From Scatophagus argus (taxonomy: Eukaryota; Chordata; Actinopteri; Scatophagidae), in contig NC_058499.1 in the NCBI RefSeq assembly GCF_020382885.2, positions 9,161,872 to 9,225,871 of the forward strand: a stretch of DNA of 64,000 nt, given 5' to 3'. Below, one piece after another: positions 25,471 to 38,740 of the stretch. The translations under genes and the position numbers were made by a program. The notes below the pieces were generated by a model. That model did not search any database. It saw only the letters and a program-made list of their open reading frames with translations, and was not told where the DNA came from. Within the stretch, counting starts at the first letter, position 1. Every line of letters begins with the position of its first letter.

Positions 25471-27450
25471 TGTTCAGAAGGCAGTAAAATAACAGCGCAG
25501 GATGCTGTTTCTGAGTCTGCAGCCTCCAATTATTTGCATATTTCCCTTGACTTCTGAAACAATTTTCGACCATTTAGGGTAAGAAACTAAAAACTGATCA
25601 GCTTTGTAATCCAAACTTGTGATTTATTGTCATATTCTTTTCTGTCCTCTGTCCATAACGCATTTCCATTTTATCTTCTGAGCGCTGAGATGACAGCCAG
25701 CGCTATGAAGAGGGTGTTTCTTCCTCTAATCCCACTGACGTGAAGGAATAGATGTCCTTGCTCTATTCAGCACTGAGGACAGCTGATGCCAACAAACACA
25801 TATGAGGCTCAGAGAGAGACATGTACAGTGGGACATAGTGCTCTTAAAGGCACATGCGACATTTAATGATAATGTCTCCCACATTCTAGTTGTGTGGGTT
25901 TTGGCGGGAAGCTTTTGTTAAACGCTTGAGGACTCAGTGATTTTATCTGTGCGGTTGCTTGAATTCTACAGATGAATAAGCACAAGTTAATCAGACTTAA
26001 CAAGGCATGTAGTTGAAACAGCCCTTTCTTTCACCTGAATTGGTTTTGTTTGTTGACATTCTTGATATATCTTTTTGCAGATTTTGCACCAAATTACAAT
26101 CTTGTTGGGTAAAACATATTAAGAAATAATATAACAGTTATGGCAGCATACAGTCTATCAAGCTTTTCAAGACAACTTCCTCTCTGTACTATCGTCATAG
26201 AGCCATATGGTGTTTGAGAAGTGTCTTCCTTTGGGCTATTACAGAAACTTCACAGTTCTGCTCTCTTCAGTCCATCACCTGCTGGGCTGACCCAGAAAAT
26301 GCTTGCTACATCGTTTGCGGCTCTTTTGAATCAAAAACCTTTTCAAGGACAATCGTACCTCAGAGCTGCTAACAAACTTGCATAAGACCATAAAACCAGA
26401 ACTTGTAGGGGGTCTAGATACAAACAGATGTTGTTCTACTAAATGCTTTCTTTAAAAGAGCTAAGCCAGGGGAAGAGGTCAGGATGCAGCTGTGGGGCTC
26501 ATATGGAACCAGTATACTGTTAAAATGGTGCCTTTCTGCCTCACAGGATGGGATGCACCCTTTAATCACTGACTCGAACAATGAGCACAAATATGCGCTT
26601 CACAGTGGTGTCAGCATAGTTCAGCATATTACAACTGGTTCCTGGGGGAATAATCCGCTGGCCATGAATGCCCATTAAGTTACACATTAACTGCCCATGA
26701 GTGAGTGTATTGCCATCATGAGAATGTTGGCAAAACATCTGGATTATAGTTGTGGTTCACTGGAGTTACTTCATGTGCCACAAAACTCTTAAGTTCTTCT
26801 TTGTGTAAGCCTTTTTTTTTTTTTTTTTGCGTGTGTGGTATAAAGCACATGATTATTTTTGTGTGTGACCCCGGGGACACATCTGCTGTATCATGTGCAG
26901 CCATAGAACATAACACAAGCCCACTATCACCAATTTAAACACCTGTCACAATGTTTACTTACAGACATGTAGAATTATAACCTAACAGTTTGACTGGGTT
27001 TTATTGGGTCCATGTTAGCAGTGAATGAGACCTCAGAGTAGCTGCCATTGGTTATACTTCCTCCTTGTGGTAGGACACATATATTACACAAATAACAATG
27101 TGCGTCTTGGAGCTTCAGGCACTATTTATCTGTTATCATTATCTATTGAACAAAATTAGCAAATATTGCAAAACTTTATTTAAAAATGTGTTCATATAAA
27201 AATGTAGAAAATATGAGTTTACAGTACAGTAGACATTTAAATAACACCAGACTGTAAATTAAACTAAAAGGCAAAAAAAGGGAAAACTTTTATAGGCGCA
27301 TGACTCTACAAATTAGTTTCATCTGATGTTATTACAACTGGTAAAAGCAGCTCATTTTTTATGTTCACTTGGTGTCAAACCAGCAAAAGCCCAAAGTAAT
27401 GAATCTAGCCACAAAGGAACTAAGACATATTTTCTTCTTGACTCACAGCC
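25471..27450. other. Intergenic, rpp25 promoter side to parp6 3' flank
   Basis: No gene recognised. Contains a poly-T tract near 26813-26828. The open frames at 26484-26678 and 26716-26938 overlap low-complexity sequence and are not supported. Confidence 0.5.
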
Positions 27451-30400
27451 TCAGCGTGGCTTTGAAGCAATTACTTGTAAAATTTCCCTGTGGATCTTTG
27501 CTTCCTGAGTGTTGATGTGGATGTCTCCCACCTGGCCATTCTCATACCTGAGAAAAGTAGAACATAGTGGAATTCAGAAATGCAATCTGAAAATATCTCA
27601 TTACGCCGGCAGACAGAAGGTTTGCTGCTGCTTCATGTTGTACTCACACAAAGAGGAAACGTGTGCACACATGGTCAGATATCGGACACACCCAGATGTT
27701 CCCGTGCTTCTGAAGGTCCTTTGAAGTTATCACTGTCAAGACATGCGAAGTTTTGTAAAACAATATCATGAAATCGGTTCATGTATTATCAGAACAAGGC
27801 TCTTTGTAGCGGACATTTATTTTCTAAAATTTACCTTCACAGAGGGCAATGCAGTTCAGGTTCCTGTTCTGCAGAAACCTGTGTTGACCCGGCTGTTCCT
27901 AAGATGAGCAGGAAATACAGCATGAGATGAAAAGAGAGAGAGAGAGGGAGAAGATGTCCTGGACACACCTTGGCAAATTTTTTGCCAAATGTCAATGGTT
28001 ATACCTGTTTGATTTTGTTTGTTTGATTGTATTTCTTTATGAGGTCCTCTTTGGTGGGTAATTGGTGCTGCCCTTTACCCATCTCTGTACAAAAAGGAAG
28101 AATAAATTTCATAAGCATGTTAGAATCAATAAGCAATGATAATCTCAAAAAGGTCATTTTGTATGCAGAATATTAGAGGGGGAAAAAAATCTGCACACAA
28201 CACCAGAATATCCAAATGATATGCTCGAGATAGGACTCAAATAGATGCCTTTTCCGTATGCGGCTCCATGAAGCTAAAACAGAACACAGACCAAAAATGT
28301 GAGATTGTAGTAAATTAACATTAAAGTTTGATGAAATTACATTAGTTCTCTACATTAGGATTATATTTACTTAGTTCAAAGCCCTTTGTTATTTTCACAC
28401 TCCTACCTGTAATTTTGTATAAGAGGCGCTAACCAGCCCATTTCTCAAGATGGAGTGCCAGTTTTCAAAGTGGGAACCACTGAAAGAAGAGATAAAAGTA
28501 GTCTATGAGGCAGGGATTCTGTTATATCGTGTCGAAGGTTTAACATTTAGCACCACAGCTTTGATTTGACTCACTGGAAAGCAAAGGTGCTGCCATGAAG
28601 ATTCCTGGCGGCTTGAAAACGAGCCTCTTTGAACGGAGGGCTGCTGATCAGGAGGAACTGATGCGGCGTGTGCATGAACTTAAGTTGCTGTTGAGCACCA
28701 AGTGATAAAAATGAAAACGAAAGAGAGAGACAAAGTATAAAACAAAGCGCATAATCTAATATTTGGCCAATTATTAGCTACTTCTGCTGTAGAACCTGCT
28801 GTGTTAAGACATTAGACTAACTGTGAACTACTCTGTCATACCCTGTTCAGTGGAAGCTTGACAATGTGTGATCTGTTGCTTGCTAAAATCCTGTTGTCAA
28901 ACATACAAACACACACCTGGATATTAATCTAAGAAACATTCGGATTTGTGGACATTTCAAATTCATGAAATGGAATAAAAAATATAAGTGAAAGGCCAGT
29001 TTAGATTGCGTCACTCACCACTGCAGTAAGGGATGTGCGAGTGGGTCTATCTTGTCCATCTGCTTCTTTATTTCAGAATATGGACCCTGGATGTGATAAA
29101 ACATCAACATCAATGCAGCTGCCAAGGAAACATTCACCAGCTTTCAGATTATTGTTGGGTGAGGAGAACCAGATGTGTATTTTGAAAATGGTGTCATGAG
29201 ATTTATTTTAAGATCACCTGTGCCATCCTCCTGATTAACAAGATACTGTCCAGAGCTTTATGCAGCCGGTCATAGCTCTTTTTCTGCCACGACAAAGCAG
29301 TGCATAGTTGCAGATTAAAACAATGACACAATGATCAGACCATAAATGTCATAAATTACAGTAGATTACTTAATCTGATACCTTGGGACTAAATGCCAGG
29401 ATTTTGGGGTTGTGCGGGTCAACAACAGAAGGGTACGGTTCAAATATGATGCTCTTGCGTGAAGACTGAAGAGCGGCTCTGCACATGGCCACCAGCAGGT
29501 CAACTACCTGTACGACAAACGGGCGTTACTTCAGTGCAGTAAGTACAGTACAGTACTCTTACATCATGACCACCCAGATTGAAAATGCATATACTTGTTA
29601 CCAACCTCTGCACCTGTGGCGACGTCTTCCGTAGCTCCAGACATAACCCCCAGTGTATAAAAGGAAAACACACAAAGCTCTCTGGTGCAAACTGCTGGCT
29701 AGAAACACACACACACAAAGCAGAGTAGAACTGCATTTCACGATTAGATTCAGCAGATTATCCACTAAACCACCAGCTAGTTTTTTGCAGGAGTGTACCT
29801 TTAACATGGGGCCGTTCTGAAAGACGTGTCGCTCATCGCAGACAACACAGTATTCATTCAGTGTGGGGATTCTCTGCTCAGCATACCTCATTATCTGTGC
29901 ACACGGTGAGAAACATCGTACATTTTGCTTTGCGTTCGCTACCTAAAACCCTCCCCTGTCTGCTTCATATAAGCTAGAGCTAAAAGTAAAATTGTGTCAG
30001 CAAACCATTTTACAGCATTTTGTGTGTGTGTGTGTTAGACACAAATTATGTTGAAAAATGTCAGCTCATCTCAGAACAAATCTTTCTGAAGTTTCTATTG
30101 TGAAATCGTGTCATTTTGTATAAGGCATTGTGATAATAGTTGCATTGATTACGTTCTGTCCAGGGTTATATGATGGCACACATATATAGCTCACATTATA
30201 TGATGCTAGAACCACCAAATCTACACATTAACGTCATTTTGTTGTTGAAAGTTTTTCATGACTTTGAAAAGTCAGATTAGTACACACAGATCAAACTTTA
30301 AGCCGAAAGGGCACTTAAAAGTGCACAATAAGGTCTCTACATCTGTGGAGGAAGACTGTGTGGTATGTTAGAAAGCTCCAGAAAGGCTACGGTGTGGATC

Positions 30401-33308
30401 TTATAATTGTTTTGTCAGCTGTGTGTTTAGTGTTTAGTATTTCAGTATTTTTCAGTGTTATACATGGCAGCATATACAGAAATGTTAGATTGACGGGTGG
30501 CTTCGTCCATATGACTCCTTTTACTTGCATTGTACTGTGTAATACTAAATCACTGCTGCACAGCATGTGGAAAGACCATGTGGTCACCACTAGTTGTCAG
30601 TGCAAGCTGTATTATGAGACTGGCAGTGCAGTTAAGCTTTAACAGTACTTGATTTCTTACTGCATGCTGTACCTGTACCAAGAAGCCATGCTGCAGAGGT
30701 GGGGTGGTCTTACAGTGCCCGATGGCCTGGGAGGAGAAAAGCAGCTCTATCAGCTGTTTGGTACTGAGCTGCGCTGATGACTTGACTGCTGACACCATCA
30801 CCCTCTGTGAATGAAGGGACACAAACATTATTATTAATCACTAAGGGAATTGAAGAGGACAGATAAAAAGCGAGAGAGACTGACACAACCACAGCAGCAA
30901 CCAGTGAATGTCACAGAGGTGTAATTTGAACTAGCTGACCTTTCCACTGGGTGTGTAGGTAAAGAGCTCTCCTGTGGGATTCTTGATGGCGTAGGAGGTC
31001 GTACGATTCACGAAACGGTTCTGTTTCATTGCTGGTAAAAGGATCCTTTCTTTCACAGTAGGCTCCTGGAGTTCATTGGACCTGCTCAAGGTGTGTGAGG
31101 AAACAGTGAATATAGATTCAAAAGCAAAAATCGGTCACAAAACTGCTGAAGTGTCACGTACTTTGACAGTGGGAGCCAGATGCTGAGTCTTGCACGAACT
31201 TTCTTGATGGTTCCACTTGGCCTGAACCAGTTTTGTCTGCTCTTCTGTTGGACGATGTTCTCATTGGTCAGATGTTTCCACTCCCGAGATAAGAAGACTG
31301 TGAGGATGCTGAGGAGAGGAAATGAGGAGTTTGTCAGTAAGCGAACTATAAAAAACATTGAAAGGGCTTAAAATATTCATCCAGATTTGAACTAAAAAGT
31401 GACATTATGGAGGAAACCTTCTATAACATTCATAAAGAAATTATAGTATAAATACTTACTTCTGTAGTTGCTTCCCAAGGCTGAAATTATCTGTGTTGGA
31501 TGGTTGAAAGACTTCAACTGAAGGTGCTGTGGTGAGAGACATCAACTTATCAGGTGTCACATAAACTTAAAGGGAATTTAAATTTATAGTGAATTTGGTT
31601 CGCAGCATTGTTGATGCTCACCAGGTCCGTCTAGATACAGAGACAGAGAGAAGTGTAGACGGATGACAATGGGCTCTGATGGATTAATCCTCCAGGCTTT
31701 GGCCACTTCCTTCTGTGGACACCAAACAGCATAATCATCTTAACCACACGGAGACGCCACAACAGCAAACATTACGATATACTGTACTCCATCTGAGTTT
31801 ATTGTAAATTTAACTTACATCCAGAAAGTTGATATTTATGTTTAAGTCAACATCCACACCATCAACTGACCCATACTCCCTAGCAGAAGAGCAGGAAGGA
31901 CAAATCTGAGGTAGAAAGAAAGTAGAGATCCTTTCCTTTAAATCTAGAATAAGAATAGAAAAGATACCTGATAAAGACTGCAGAGTCTGAATACAAAGTC
32001 CTGACAGCCTGTATGTCAGCATCCAGCTGGGGGTGGTGATACAGGTCAGTGGCACAGCTCTCCTGCTGAGACAAACACTAACAGACTTAACTTATGGTCC
32101 AAACAGCTCAGCACCACAGGGGGGGGCTGAGGGATTAAACCACTCACAGAATTTTGGCTGAGAAGAGGGTTATTATTCTCATCACGACGAGAGGTTTCTT
32201 ATGGCATAAAACGTTGGTAACACGTTTTTTTTTCCATCAATCTCTGTTTTCTATTCAGTTGGCTCAAATGTTAATGATCAACAGAGTAATGCTTACATGG
32301 ATTCCATACAGGATCTCCTCTGTGTCACTGTCCTCATCAGTTTGGCTGTCTGTCCACTGCTCACACTCGGTCTCCTGTCGGGTTAATGGGAAGGGACGCC
32401 AATCAAAAGATCCTCCTATTTAAACTACTAATTTGTTCTTTCTCTCCACCAAAACAAAGTGAGCTAACCATGCATATGTTAGTACATCTACAGTAAGAAG
32501 ACAGAATTTATCTGTCACATACATCTGTCTTTTTAATCTGTCTTACTCAGCACAAGGTGAAATTGGTTCTCTGTATTGAACCCATCCCCGAGAGCAGCCA
32601 CCATACGACACCGGAGAACCAACTCCAGATCCTGACTGTTCCTTGTTCTGGACCGGAAAACTAATCAAACATGCTCTGATGATGGGCCTGAAAACTGAGC
32701 AAATCCACACAAGTGTGGAAAAACCACGCAAACTCCACACAGAATTGCCCTGTCCCAGCCAGGATCTGAACCCATGACCTTCAGGCTGTGGGGCAACAGT
32801 GCTGATGTTGTAATGAATGAACACTTCAATGCCAGACTTGCACTTTTATACATAAGATAAGATTTCCTTTCTTGTCCCACAACGGGGAAATTCACATTGT
32901 TACAGCAGCAAAGTGGATAGTGAAACAATTTACACAAGTGTAGGAAAAAGAAGAGCTAGCAATATAGATATAATATAAGTAGATACATTGGATATAATTT
33001 TCTTGCTGTGCACAATAACAATAGGGGACTTCAATTTATGATTACTTTCATTATCAATTAATATTTTATTTAATAATCACTATTTGGTCTATAAAATGTC
33101 AAAAATAGTTAAGTTACCCACAGCTTGGTTTTCTCGGACCAACAATTGCCTCCAGAAAATATTTATACTGAGAACCAAAACTGAAGATTGAACGAATGCA
33201 TTTTTGTTTAAAAAATGACTTAAACCTTTATTACCTCTCATTGCAAACACCCTACTGCCCCACAAATCAAATTCAGACTATGTGATGTTAAGATTATAGA
33301 CTCACCAT
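27451..33308 (-). CDS. parp6: Protein mono-ADP-ribosyltransferase PARP6, 22 coding exons, 632 aa
   Basis: Transfers single ADP-ribose units from NAD+ to proteins. Exons (minus): 33306-33308, 32297-32374, 31968-32065, 31819-31879, 31622-31712, 31460-31526, 31162-31308, 30940-31081, 30673-30804, 29799-29894, 29606-29698, 29382-29507, 29218-29283, 29019-29086, 28842-28890, 28575-28687, 28407-28479, 28204-28273, 28005-28084, 27835-27898, 27648-27732, 27451-27547. All borders are GT-AG and the sum is 633 codons; human PARP6 is 630 aa. Key blocks: CATDLYHHPQLDADI, the Cys-rich YAEQRIPTLNEYCVVCDERH, IIFEPYPSVVDP, and the catalytic domain with FAFHGSHFENWHSILRNGL (triad His about 477) and AAYGKGIYLSPIS (Tyr about 511). 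PARP6 rather than PARP8: the long PARP8 insert is absent and pkm is adjacent, as in human. The first coding exon is only the ATG. Confidence 0.94.
32690..32820 (-). mobile_element. Truncated tRNA-derived SINE copy
   Basis: Same family as 6505-6755. On the minus strand it shows GCACTGTTGCCCCACAGCCT, GGGTTCAGATCCTGGCTGGG (B-box-like) and GTGTGGAGTTTGCGTGGTTT. It lies in the first parp6 intron. Flanking ends are eroded. Confidence 0.65.
32835..32945. mobile_element. 3' end of a fish retroposon (AAGATTTCCTTTCTTGTCCCAC type)
   Basis: Contains a degraded form of the very common teleost tail AAGATAAGATTCCTTTATTG ... CCCACA-GGGGAAATT-CATTGTTACAGCAGC. No reverse-transcriptase coding sequence is attached. 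Assignment to a retroposon tail rests on recognition of the motif only. Confidence 0.5.
33022..33226 (+). repeat. Dispersed GATTAATC / TTTGGTCTATAAAATGTC repeat, copy 1
   Basis: Carries TTTGGTCTATAAAATGTCAA, TTCTCGGACCAACA and AAAAAATGACTTAAACC in the order seen in a widespread teleost repeat. Related copies lie at 38400-38660 (reverse), 54350-54640, 55710-55920, and a fragment at 56820-56885. Non-coding; probably an old non-autonomous element. Confidence 0.65.
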
Positions 33309-33549
33309 GTGTCCACTTCTTTGAGACTTCTTCAGCAACAATCAGCAGTCTTTGTTAAATACCACGCTGGATAAACATATGAGACATAATTACTGGTTAT
33401 GAGTTGAGCTATCTCAACTATATACACTGATGCCATTATTGTCGTGTTAACGTGACTGTTATTTGCCTCCATTTATCCCAGCATCTTCAGGGATATTATT
33501 GAAAATACAGGTAGAATAATCCAAAAGGCAGGAACATGAATAGTCTTAC

Positions 33550-33950
33550 CTTTCCTTCTGAGTAAACACTGGAGTTTCCACATATTCTCACTGAACAAAG
33601 TAGAAAGTGCAATGAAAGAAAAACAACATTAACGAAGAGGAGAATCTCATGTCCATATGTGTAAACAACAAAAACAATAAATATTCCTGATTGTTGGCTC
33701 GGCAGGCTGTTTGTGCTCGCCTGTCGTCTTCCCCTCTAGTTTTGAACAGCAGGAAGTCCCACATGTTCAGCTCTGGACTTCACTGTCACGTGACTGGCAG
33801 CCTGATCAGCTGAGAGATGCTGAGGCTGAGGCCTGCGGCTCCAAGTCCACGCTTTATATCTCTGTCCTTTTGCGACACGAGTGCCATTCTTTCCACACCA
33901 CATATGCGATATATTCCTCAGTGAAAGAGGAGAAACAAACCCGTGTATCA
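33550..33950 (-). promoter_or_regulatory. parp6: Probable parp6 non-coding first exon and promoter
   Basis: A strong donor (GGAAAG then gtaagact) ends an upstream exon at 33550 on the minus strand, so the 5' UTR is split and the ATG exon lies downstream. The region is more GC-rich than its flanks. It contains the perfect palindrome GTCACGTGAC at 33785-33794, an extended E-box of the kind bound by USF and TFEB/MITF factors. Transcription start not determined. Confidence 0.5.
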
Positions 33951-36900
33951 CACCATCCTACTGACTCTGGAAAAGTCAGGCTCATGAATCAGTTTTAAGA
34001 CAGGAGACAACAACAAAGTCCCGTGGTGGGGGTGAGGGTGGGGGTGGTTGAAGGATGGTGATAGGGGTGATGTTTGGCATTTATTAGTCTTCCTGTCTGC
34101 CTGCTGTGCTGCAGTCTGACCTTAATCGGCAGTTACCCTTGTTAGCCGTCGCCTGCTGCTCTGCAGTCTGGCCAGATTAGACACTTCTAGGACTGCATGC
34201 ATCTGTGCAAGTCTTCTCTCAACAAATGCCCTCCTCAGAGTAATCCACTTAGACGTGAGTGGGTGTTTGTTATATGGCAGGGTTTATTTATAGTGAATGG
34301 GCACAATATCATGACAGCTTGCACTGAACACTGACATTTTCAAGGCCGTGCATGAACAATAAAAATAGAAAACAATTAAATGCAAGACAAGAGAAATTTC
34401 TGCTGAGGTGAGTCAACGCTTCTCAGGCACAGTGAGGAGCATTGTGAGCTTCACAAAGTCAGTATTTGTTCAGAGGTATTGATTTATTTTCTACTAGGCT
34501 TATTATTATTGTTATTATTATCTTATATGCCTGCTTCCATATCATAACCCACGAGATAAATGACCAACAGGTTCTCTGTAAATGATAGGATCAGATTTAT
34601 ACAGCAACCGGCTTCACGCAACATCTACTGTATCTACTGTTGTAGATGCCAAACAGTCAACAGTGAGAATTATCAGGAAGTAAACTATAAATTGTAAATT
34701 ATACAAGTTGATAAATCTTTTTATTAAAGAAATCCTTCTAATTGAGATCATGAGCTTCTCTCTCTTTGTAAATATATTTATATAGTTGATAGTGACAGCA
34801 GAGATATAGACAGGAAATTAGAATAAAGGGCATATGAAAAGCGACAAACAAGATACTTGGTGGTTACATTGTGTGAGTCTTCACCACCGGGACACCCAAG
34901 ACAGCTGGAGCTCTTTACATGTCTGTGCAGCAATAACAACACATGGACAAACAAGTCTGTGAAGCTTGTAAGTTTGTAAAAAGCGGTGAAACAGTAAACA
35001 GAGAGCAGAAGTTACGGGGCTTTTGATGCACAGCAACACATTGTGTTTCAGGCTGACGCTGGCACTCAGCAGCAGCTCGAAACACTTCAACCTGTTGTCC
35101 ACAAGAGGTAGCTGTTGTTGACGAAGAGAGAGAGACAGAGACAGACAGAGAAATCCACAGGTGGACGGAGCGTCTCAGTTCATACTACATACTACATACT
35201 CGGTGTAAACACTACGGGCTTAGAGTTAGTATGAAGTGTGAGTTTAGGACACAGCAATTTCACTACAAGCCAATTAACTGAAAAAGTGCAAACTTAGATT
35301 AATATATTGAGTGATTTGTGTAAATGCTTGAGGTAAAGAAAGTACATAATAATAGCAAGAGAAGGTAAATAATTTTGACCTGTATAATTGTGTATACCTT
35401 TTGTATTTTGATGCCAAAGGAACACATGCTACTTGGGCTACTTGTGTGTTACTGTGATGTTCTGAATGCGTTAAAACTGATGACATGAAGTTGAAACACA
35501 AGTGAACTGAAGAATATTTTATTGTTTAACCGGTCTTAAAATCGGAAGTCAGTTTTATCCACCAACTCCAATCCAGCTTTCACACTTGATGTATATTTAT
35601 ACTTAAATGGATGGGATGAGTCAGGCTGGGGTCAAATTTCTGCCTCCTGATGGATCACAGCATCTACACATTCAAAGACTATTGGGGGGTTCATACATGA
35701 CATGTAGGTCTATATAAATATGTACAATTTACACATTTTTTTCTTGTCAAACAGATCTTTAAGACATATTTGACATTATTTTCATTTTTAAATTGTTTTT
35801 AAAGTGACATTTAAACACAAGCAGAGCTCAGATTAATTATCTGGTCAGCCTTTTGTTCCTAATAGCTGCAGTCCATGAACAAATCTGAGACTTAACATCC
35901 AATTCATACTTATACAACTAACTGAGAAAAAATAAACTGAGTTCACCTGTCAGTGCATAAAAATGCTTTCATCACTGAGGAGGACTAAGGCTGTGCATTT
36001 ACAGTGAGGAAGAGTGCACATGTATGTTGAACATGGCAGCATGTGGAGCCAGTTTTATGGTGTCATAAGCTGTGGTATGTTCCTAACACAGCACGTTCTT
36101 CATGCTACATGCAGCCCAACATGGCTCAACTATAAGTATACCACAACATACTTTGACAGAATGACATGTGCTGGGGTTTCACATCTGTTTTTGGTAAAAG
36201 TTTCTCGTGTGCGACTATGCCTGAATGAGTGTAATGCATGCGTTTGTAGGTTGATGTTTAGTTTACATGTTTGCAAGCATACTGTTGCTTCTGATGTTAA
36301 TGCACATCTTTTCACATCTTTCATCTCTCTGGACATTACACATATAATATACAATAAAAATGTGAAGGCATTCACATTTCATGGTTGATATTTTGCACAT
36401 TGCCTGTCTGACAACACGAATGAAGTGTCTGCCATGTGACAAAAGTAAAAGTAAAAACAATGGTGTGTCAGTTTCAAATTGAGATATAATTGTGGAAAAC
36501 ATAATGGGAGGTGGAAAACAAAAAGTAAATGGGAATATAAAATCAATAATAAATGAAGATAAATGAATGCATGTCAATGAAGTGAAAAAAAAAAACAATA
36601 GGCCTGCTGAAAAAATAAAATCCTGATAGGTGTGCACTCAAAACAATAGGATCTTAACAGGTCAAAAATGTTTTGTTTGTTTGTTTGTTTGTTTTTATTA
36701 GATTTTGCCTTTTAATGATGGTGCATCTTGGAAGGAAGCTAAAGGGACCAAATGAAAACAATCTGTTTATTATTATCATTATTATTATCATTAAAATAGC
36801 TTATATACTAAAATACTAAAATAGCTCTCTCAACCTCAGTAGAAGAGAAAAAGAAAATAAAAACCATAATAATATCAGTGACAGCGATAAAAGCAGCAAA

Positions 36901-37229
36901 GTCTAAATTACAGTGAAAAGGTCATCGTCCTGCTCATCTTTTAAGGCTCGGGTCCAAGTTGGTTTATCTATCAGCGGCGAGCCTCCTGATTGGTCAGACA
37001 AACTACACTGGCACCTGCGCTGTATCCTCCCTCAATAACACTCAACTTCTGCGCTTATACCCACAAATTTGAAATTGGATTTGATATTTACGCATTAAAA
37101 ACATCTGCCGTGTGCAAAAAAAAATACGGGCTTACGTTCAACTGGCTGCCCAAACGGTAAATCTTGCCCTAACTGTCGCGCACTATATCCTGCGTCACCG
37201 GCTGCTGCTCACACAGGAAAGTAGTCCCG
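33951..37229. other. Intergenic between the divergent parp6 and pkm promoters
   Basis: About 3.3 kb without a supported gene. It includes a (TTTG)n tract near 36672-36694 and small AT-rich repeats. The 124-aa open frames 36014-36388 and 36263-36637 overlap on opposite strands and resemble nothing; rejected as genes. Confidence 0.5.
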
Positions 37230-37304
37230 GTTCGTGAGGGGAATAAAATCTGTCGTCCCAGTGGAACCAGTGGCGCCTTCGTCCCTGCAAAGTTTACCCA
37301 GTAG
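37230..37304 (+). other. pkm: pkm non-coding first exon (3' end at 37304)
   Basis: The donor GTAG|gtgagt ends an exon at 37304. The preceding 150 bases are GC-richer than the surroundings and include TGCGTCACCGG. Mammalian PKM likewise has its ATG in exon 2. The 5' limit of the exon is a guess. The next acceptor (cacag) lies shortly before the pkm ATG. Confidence 0.6.
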
Positions 37305-38710
37305 GTGAGTAACACAAAGATTCAGCTGTATGGCGGAGGGCGGATATTTGTTTTGACTGGATGTTTCAATTTGCCTATCAGGTGTTTTAAAAAGTCATTT
37401 CAATCACTGAACAAACTTACCCGTGTTAATATAATAGTTACAGCTAAAAAAAATCAAAAGTGAATTTGAGCTGGACTATCAAGAGAGTTAACTCTACAGC
37501 TCTACAGTGATCCATTTGTTGATTGTACATGTTTTATCTATTTATCTGTAACCTGTGTTATAATACTCTGCTGTGCAAAATAACATGATCTTATTCTTTC
37601 TTCTCTGAATACTGGCAGGCCAGATGTACTCAGTAACTCATAACTGGACAGACAAAAAAGTAACGAAATGAGCAAATAATGAAATAAATAGCCGCCTAAT
37701 GTATGACCTCTGTGATCTATTACATAACAGTTCATTTTTAGTACAAGGAGCTTTTGTTGACTGCATTACTTATAAATATTGCTAAGTTTTGAAATATCAC
37801 GTATATACAAATATGGCCCTTTTTATCATGTCTTTTATGTTTCTACAGTCCATAAATACTCTGGGCTGGCCATGTTATTTTAGGTGAACGCTGAGGGCAG
37901 GAATGGAGTGGCAGCACACTGTTTCCACACACAGACTGAGAACACACCTCTATTGTAAAATAAATCCTGATATGTTATCCCTTCTGATGTACATTGTTTG
38001 GATTCTCAACCAGAACTGCACTTAGGGCAGCACAAATAATGTTGTTTCCTCCTGGAGTGCTGGAGTTACTCCTGTTAATTACCTTCAGCCTCTGTCAATG
38101 GTGACCAGCTCCTCTTCTTCAGCTGCACAGAAACTCCTGCTGGAATGTGGCAGAGTGCAGTCAGGCAGACACACACTGTTGCTTTTTGTTGCTTCATGCA
38201 CAGGCTATTCGCTCTGCTTGCAAAGTGGGGGAGACTTGAAATAAATCCGTGGAGAGGTCACGTCTTCTTATCTTATGTGTACTTTATTTCTATAGTTTTT
38301 GATTTTCTTTCTAAACCCTTTGAATATGTAGGTTCTCACGCTGATGTGATCATTTGTAAGCTTACATTACGAGTTCTTGGTTGTTAGCAGGTTTGCATCT
38401 ATTAGCTGATCAATCAGTTTGTCAGCTGAAAGAAAATTTGTTGCAGACTACTTTGATAATCAATTAAATGTCGGTTCCAGCTTCTTAAATGTAAGGATTT
38501 GCTCTCATTTATGATGGCAAAGGAAGAGTCTTTTGGACTCGTTTTGGACTGTCGCTTGGACATAAGAAGCATTTTGAAGATTGGACTCTGGGAAACTGTG
38601 ATGAGCATGTTTAAATAAATCTGATTGATAATGAAAATCATTGTTAGCTGCAGCCCTAGTTTGCCCTGACACTAATCAGTCATTGGACTCTTTTCTTTCT
38701 GCATCTCCAC
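37305..38710 (+). other. pkm: pkm first intron
   Basis: About 1.4 kb, no coding content. It holds the reverse-oriented dispersed repeat at 38400-38660. The open frame 38145-38387 is not supported. Confidence 0.55.
38400..38660 (-). repeat. Dispersed GATTAATC / TTTGGTCTATAAAATGTC repeat, copy 2
   Basis: Reverse orientation relative to 33022. Shows AGCTGATCAATCAG, TTGATAATCAATTAAA, TTCCAGCTTCTTAAATG and a terminal GTTAGCTGCAGCCCTA. Lies in pkm intron 1. Confidence 0.6.
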
Positions 38711-38740
38711 AGGACTTTTCCTGCAGACACGGATCCAGTC

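Noticed and set aside
36014-36637. Two 124-aa frames on opposite strands between parp6 and pkm
   Set aside because: AT-rich, mutually overlapping, no splice signals and no recognisable motif.
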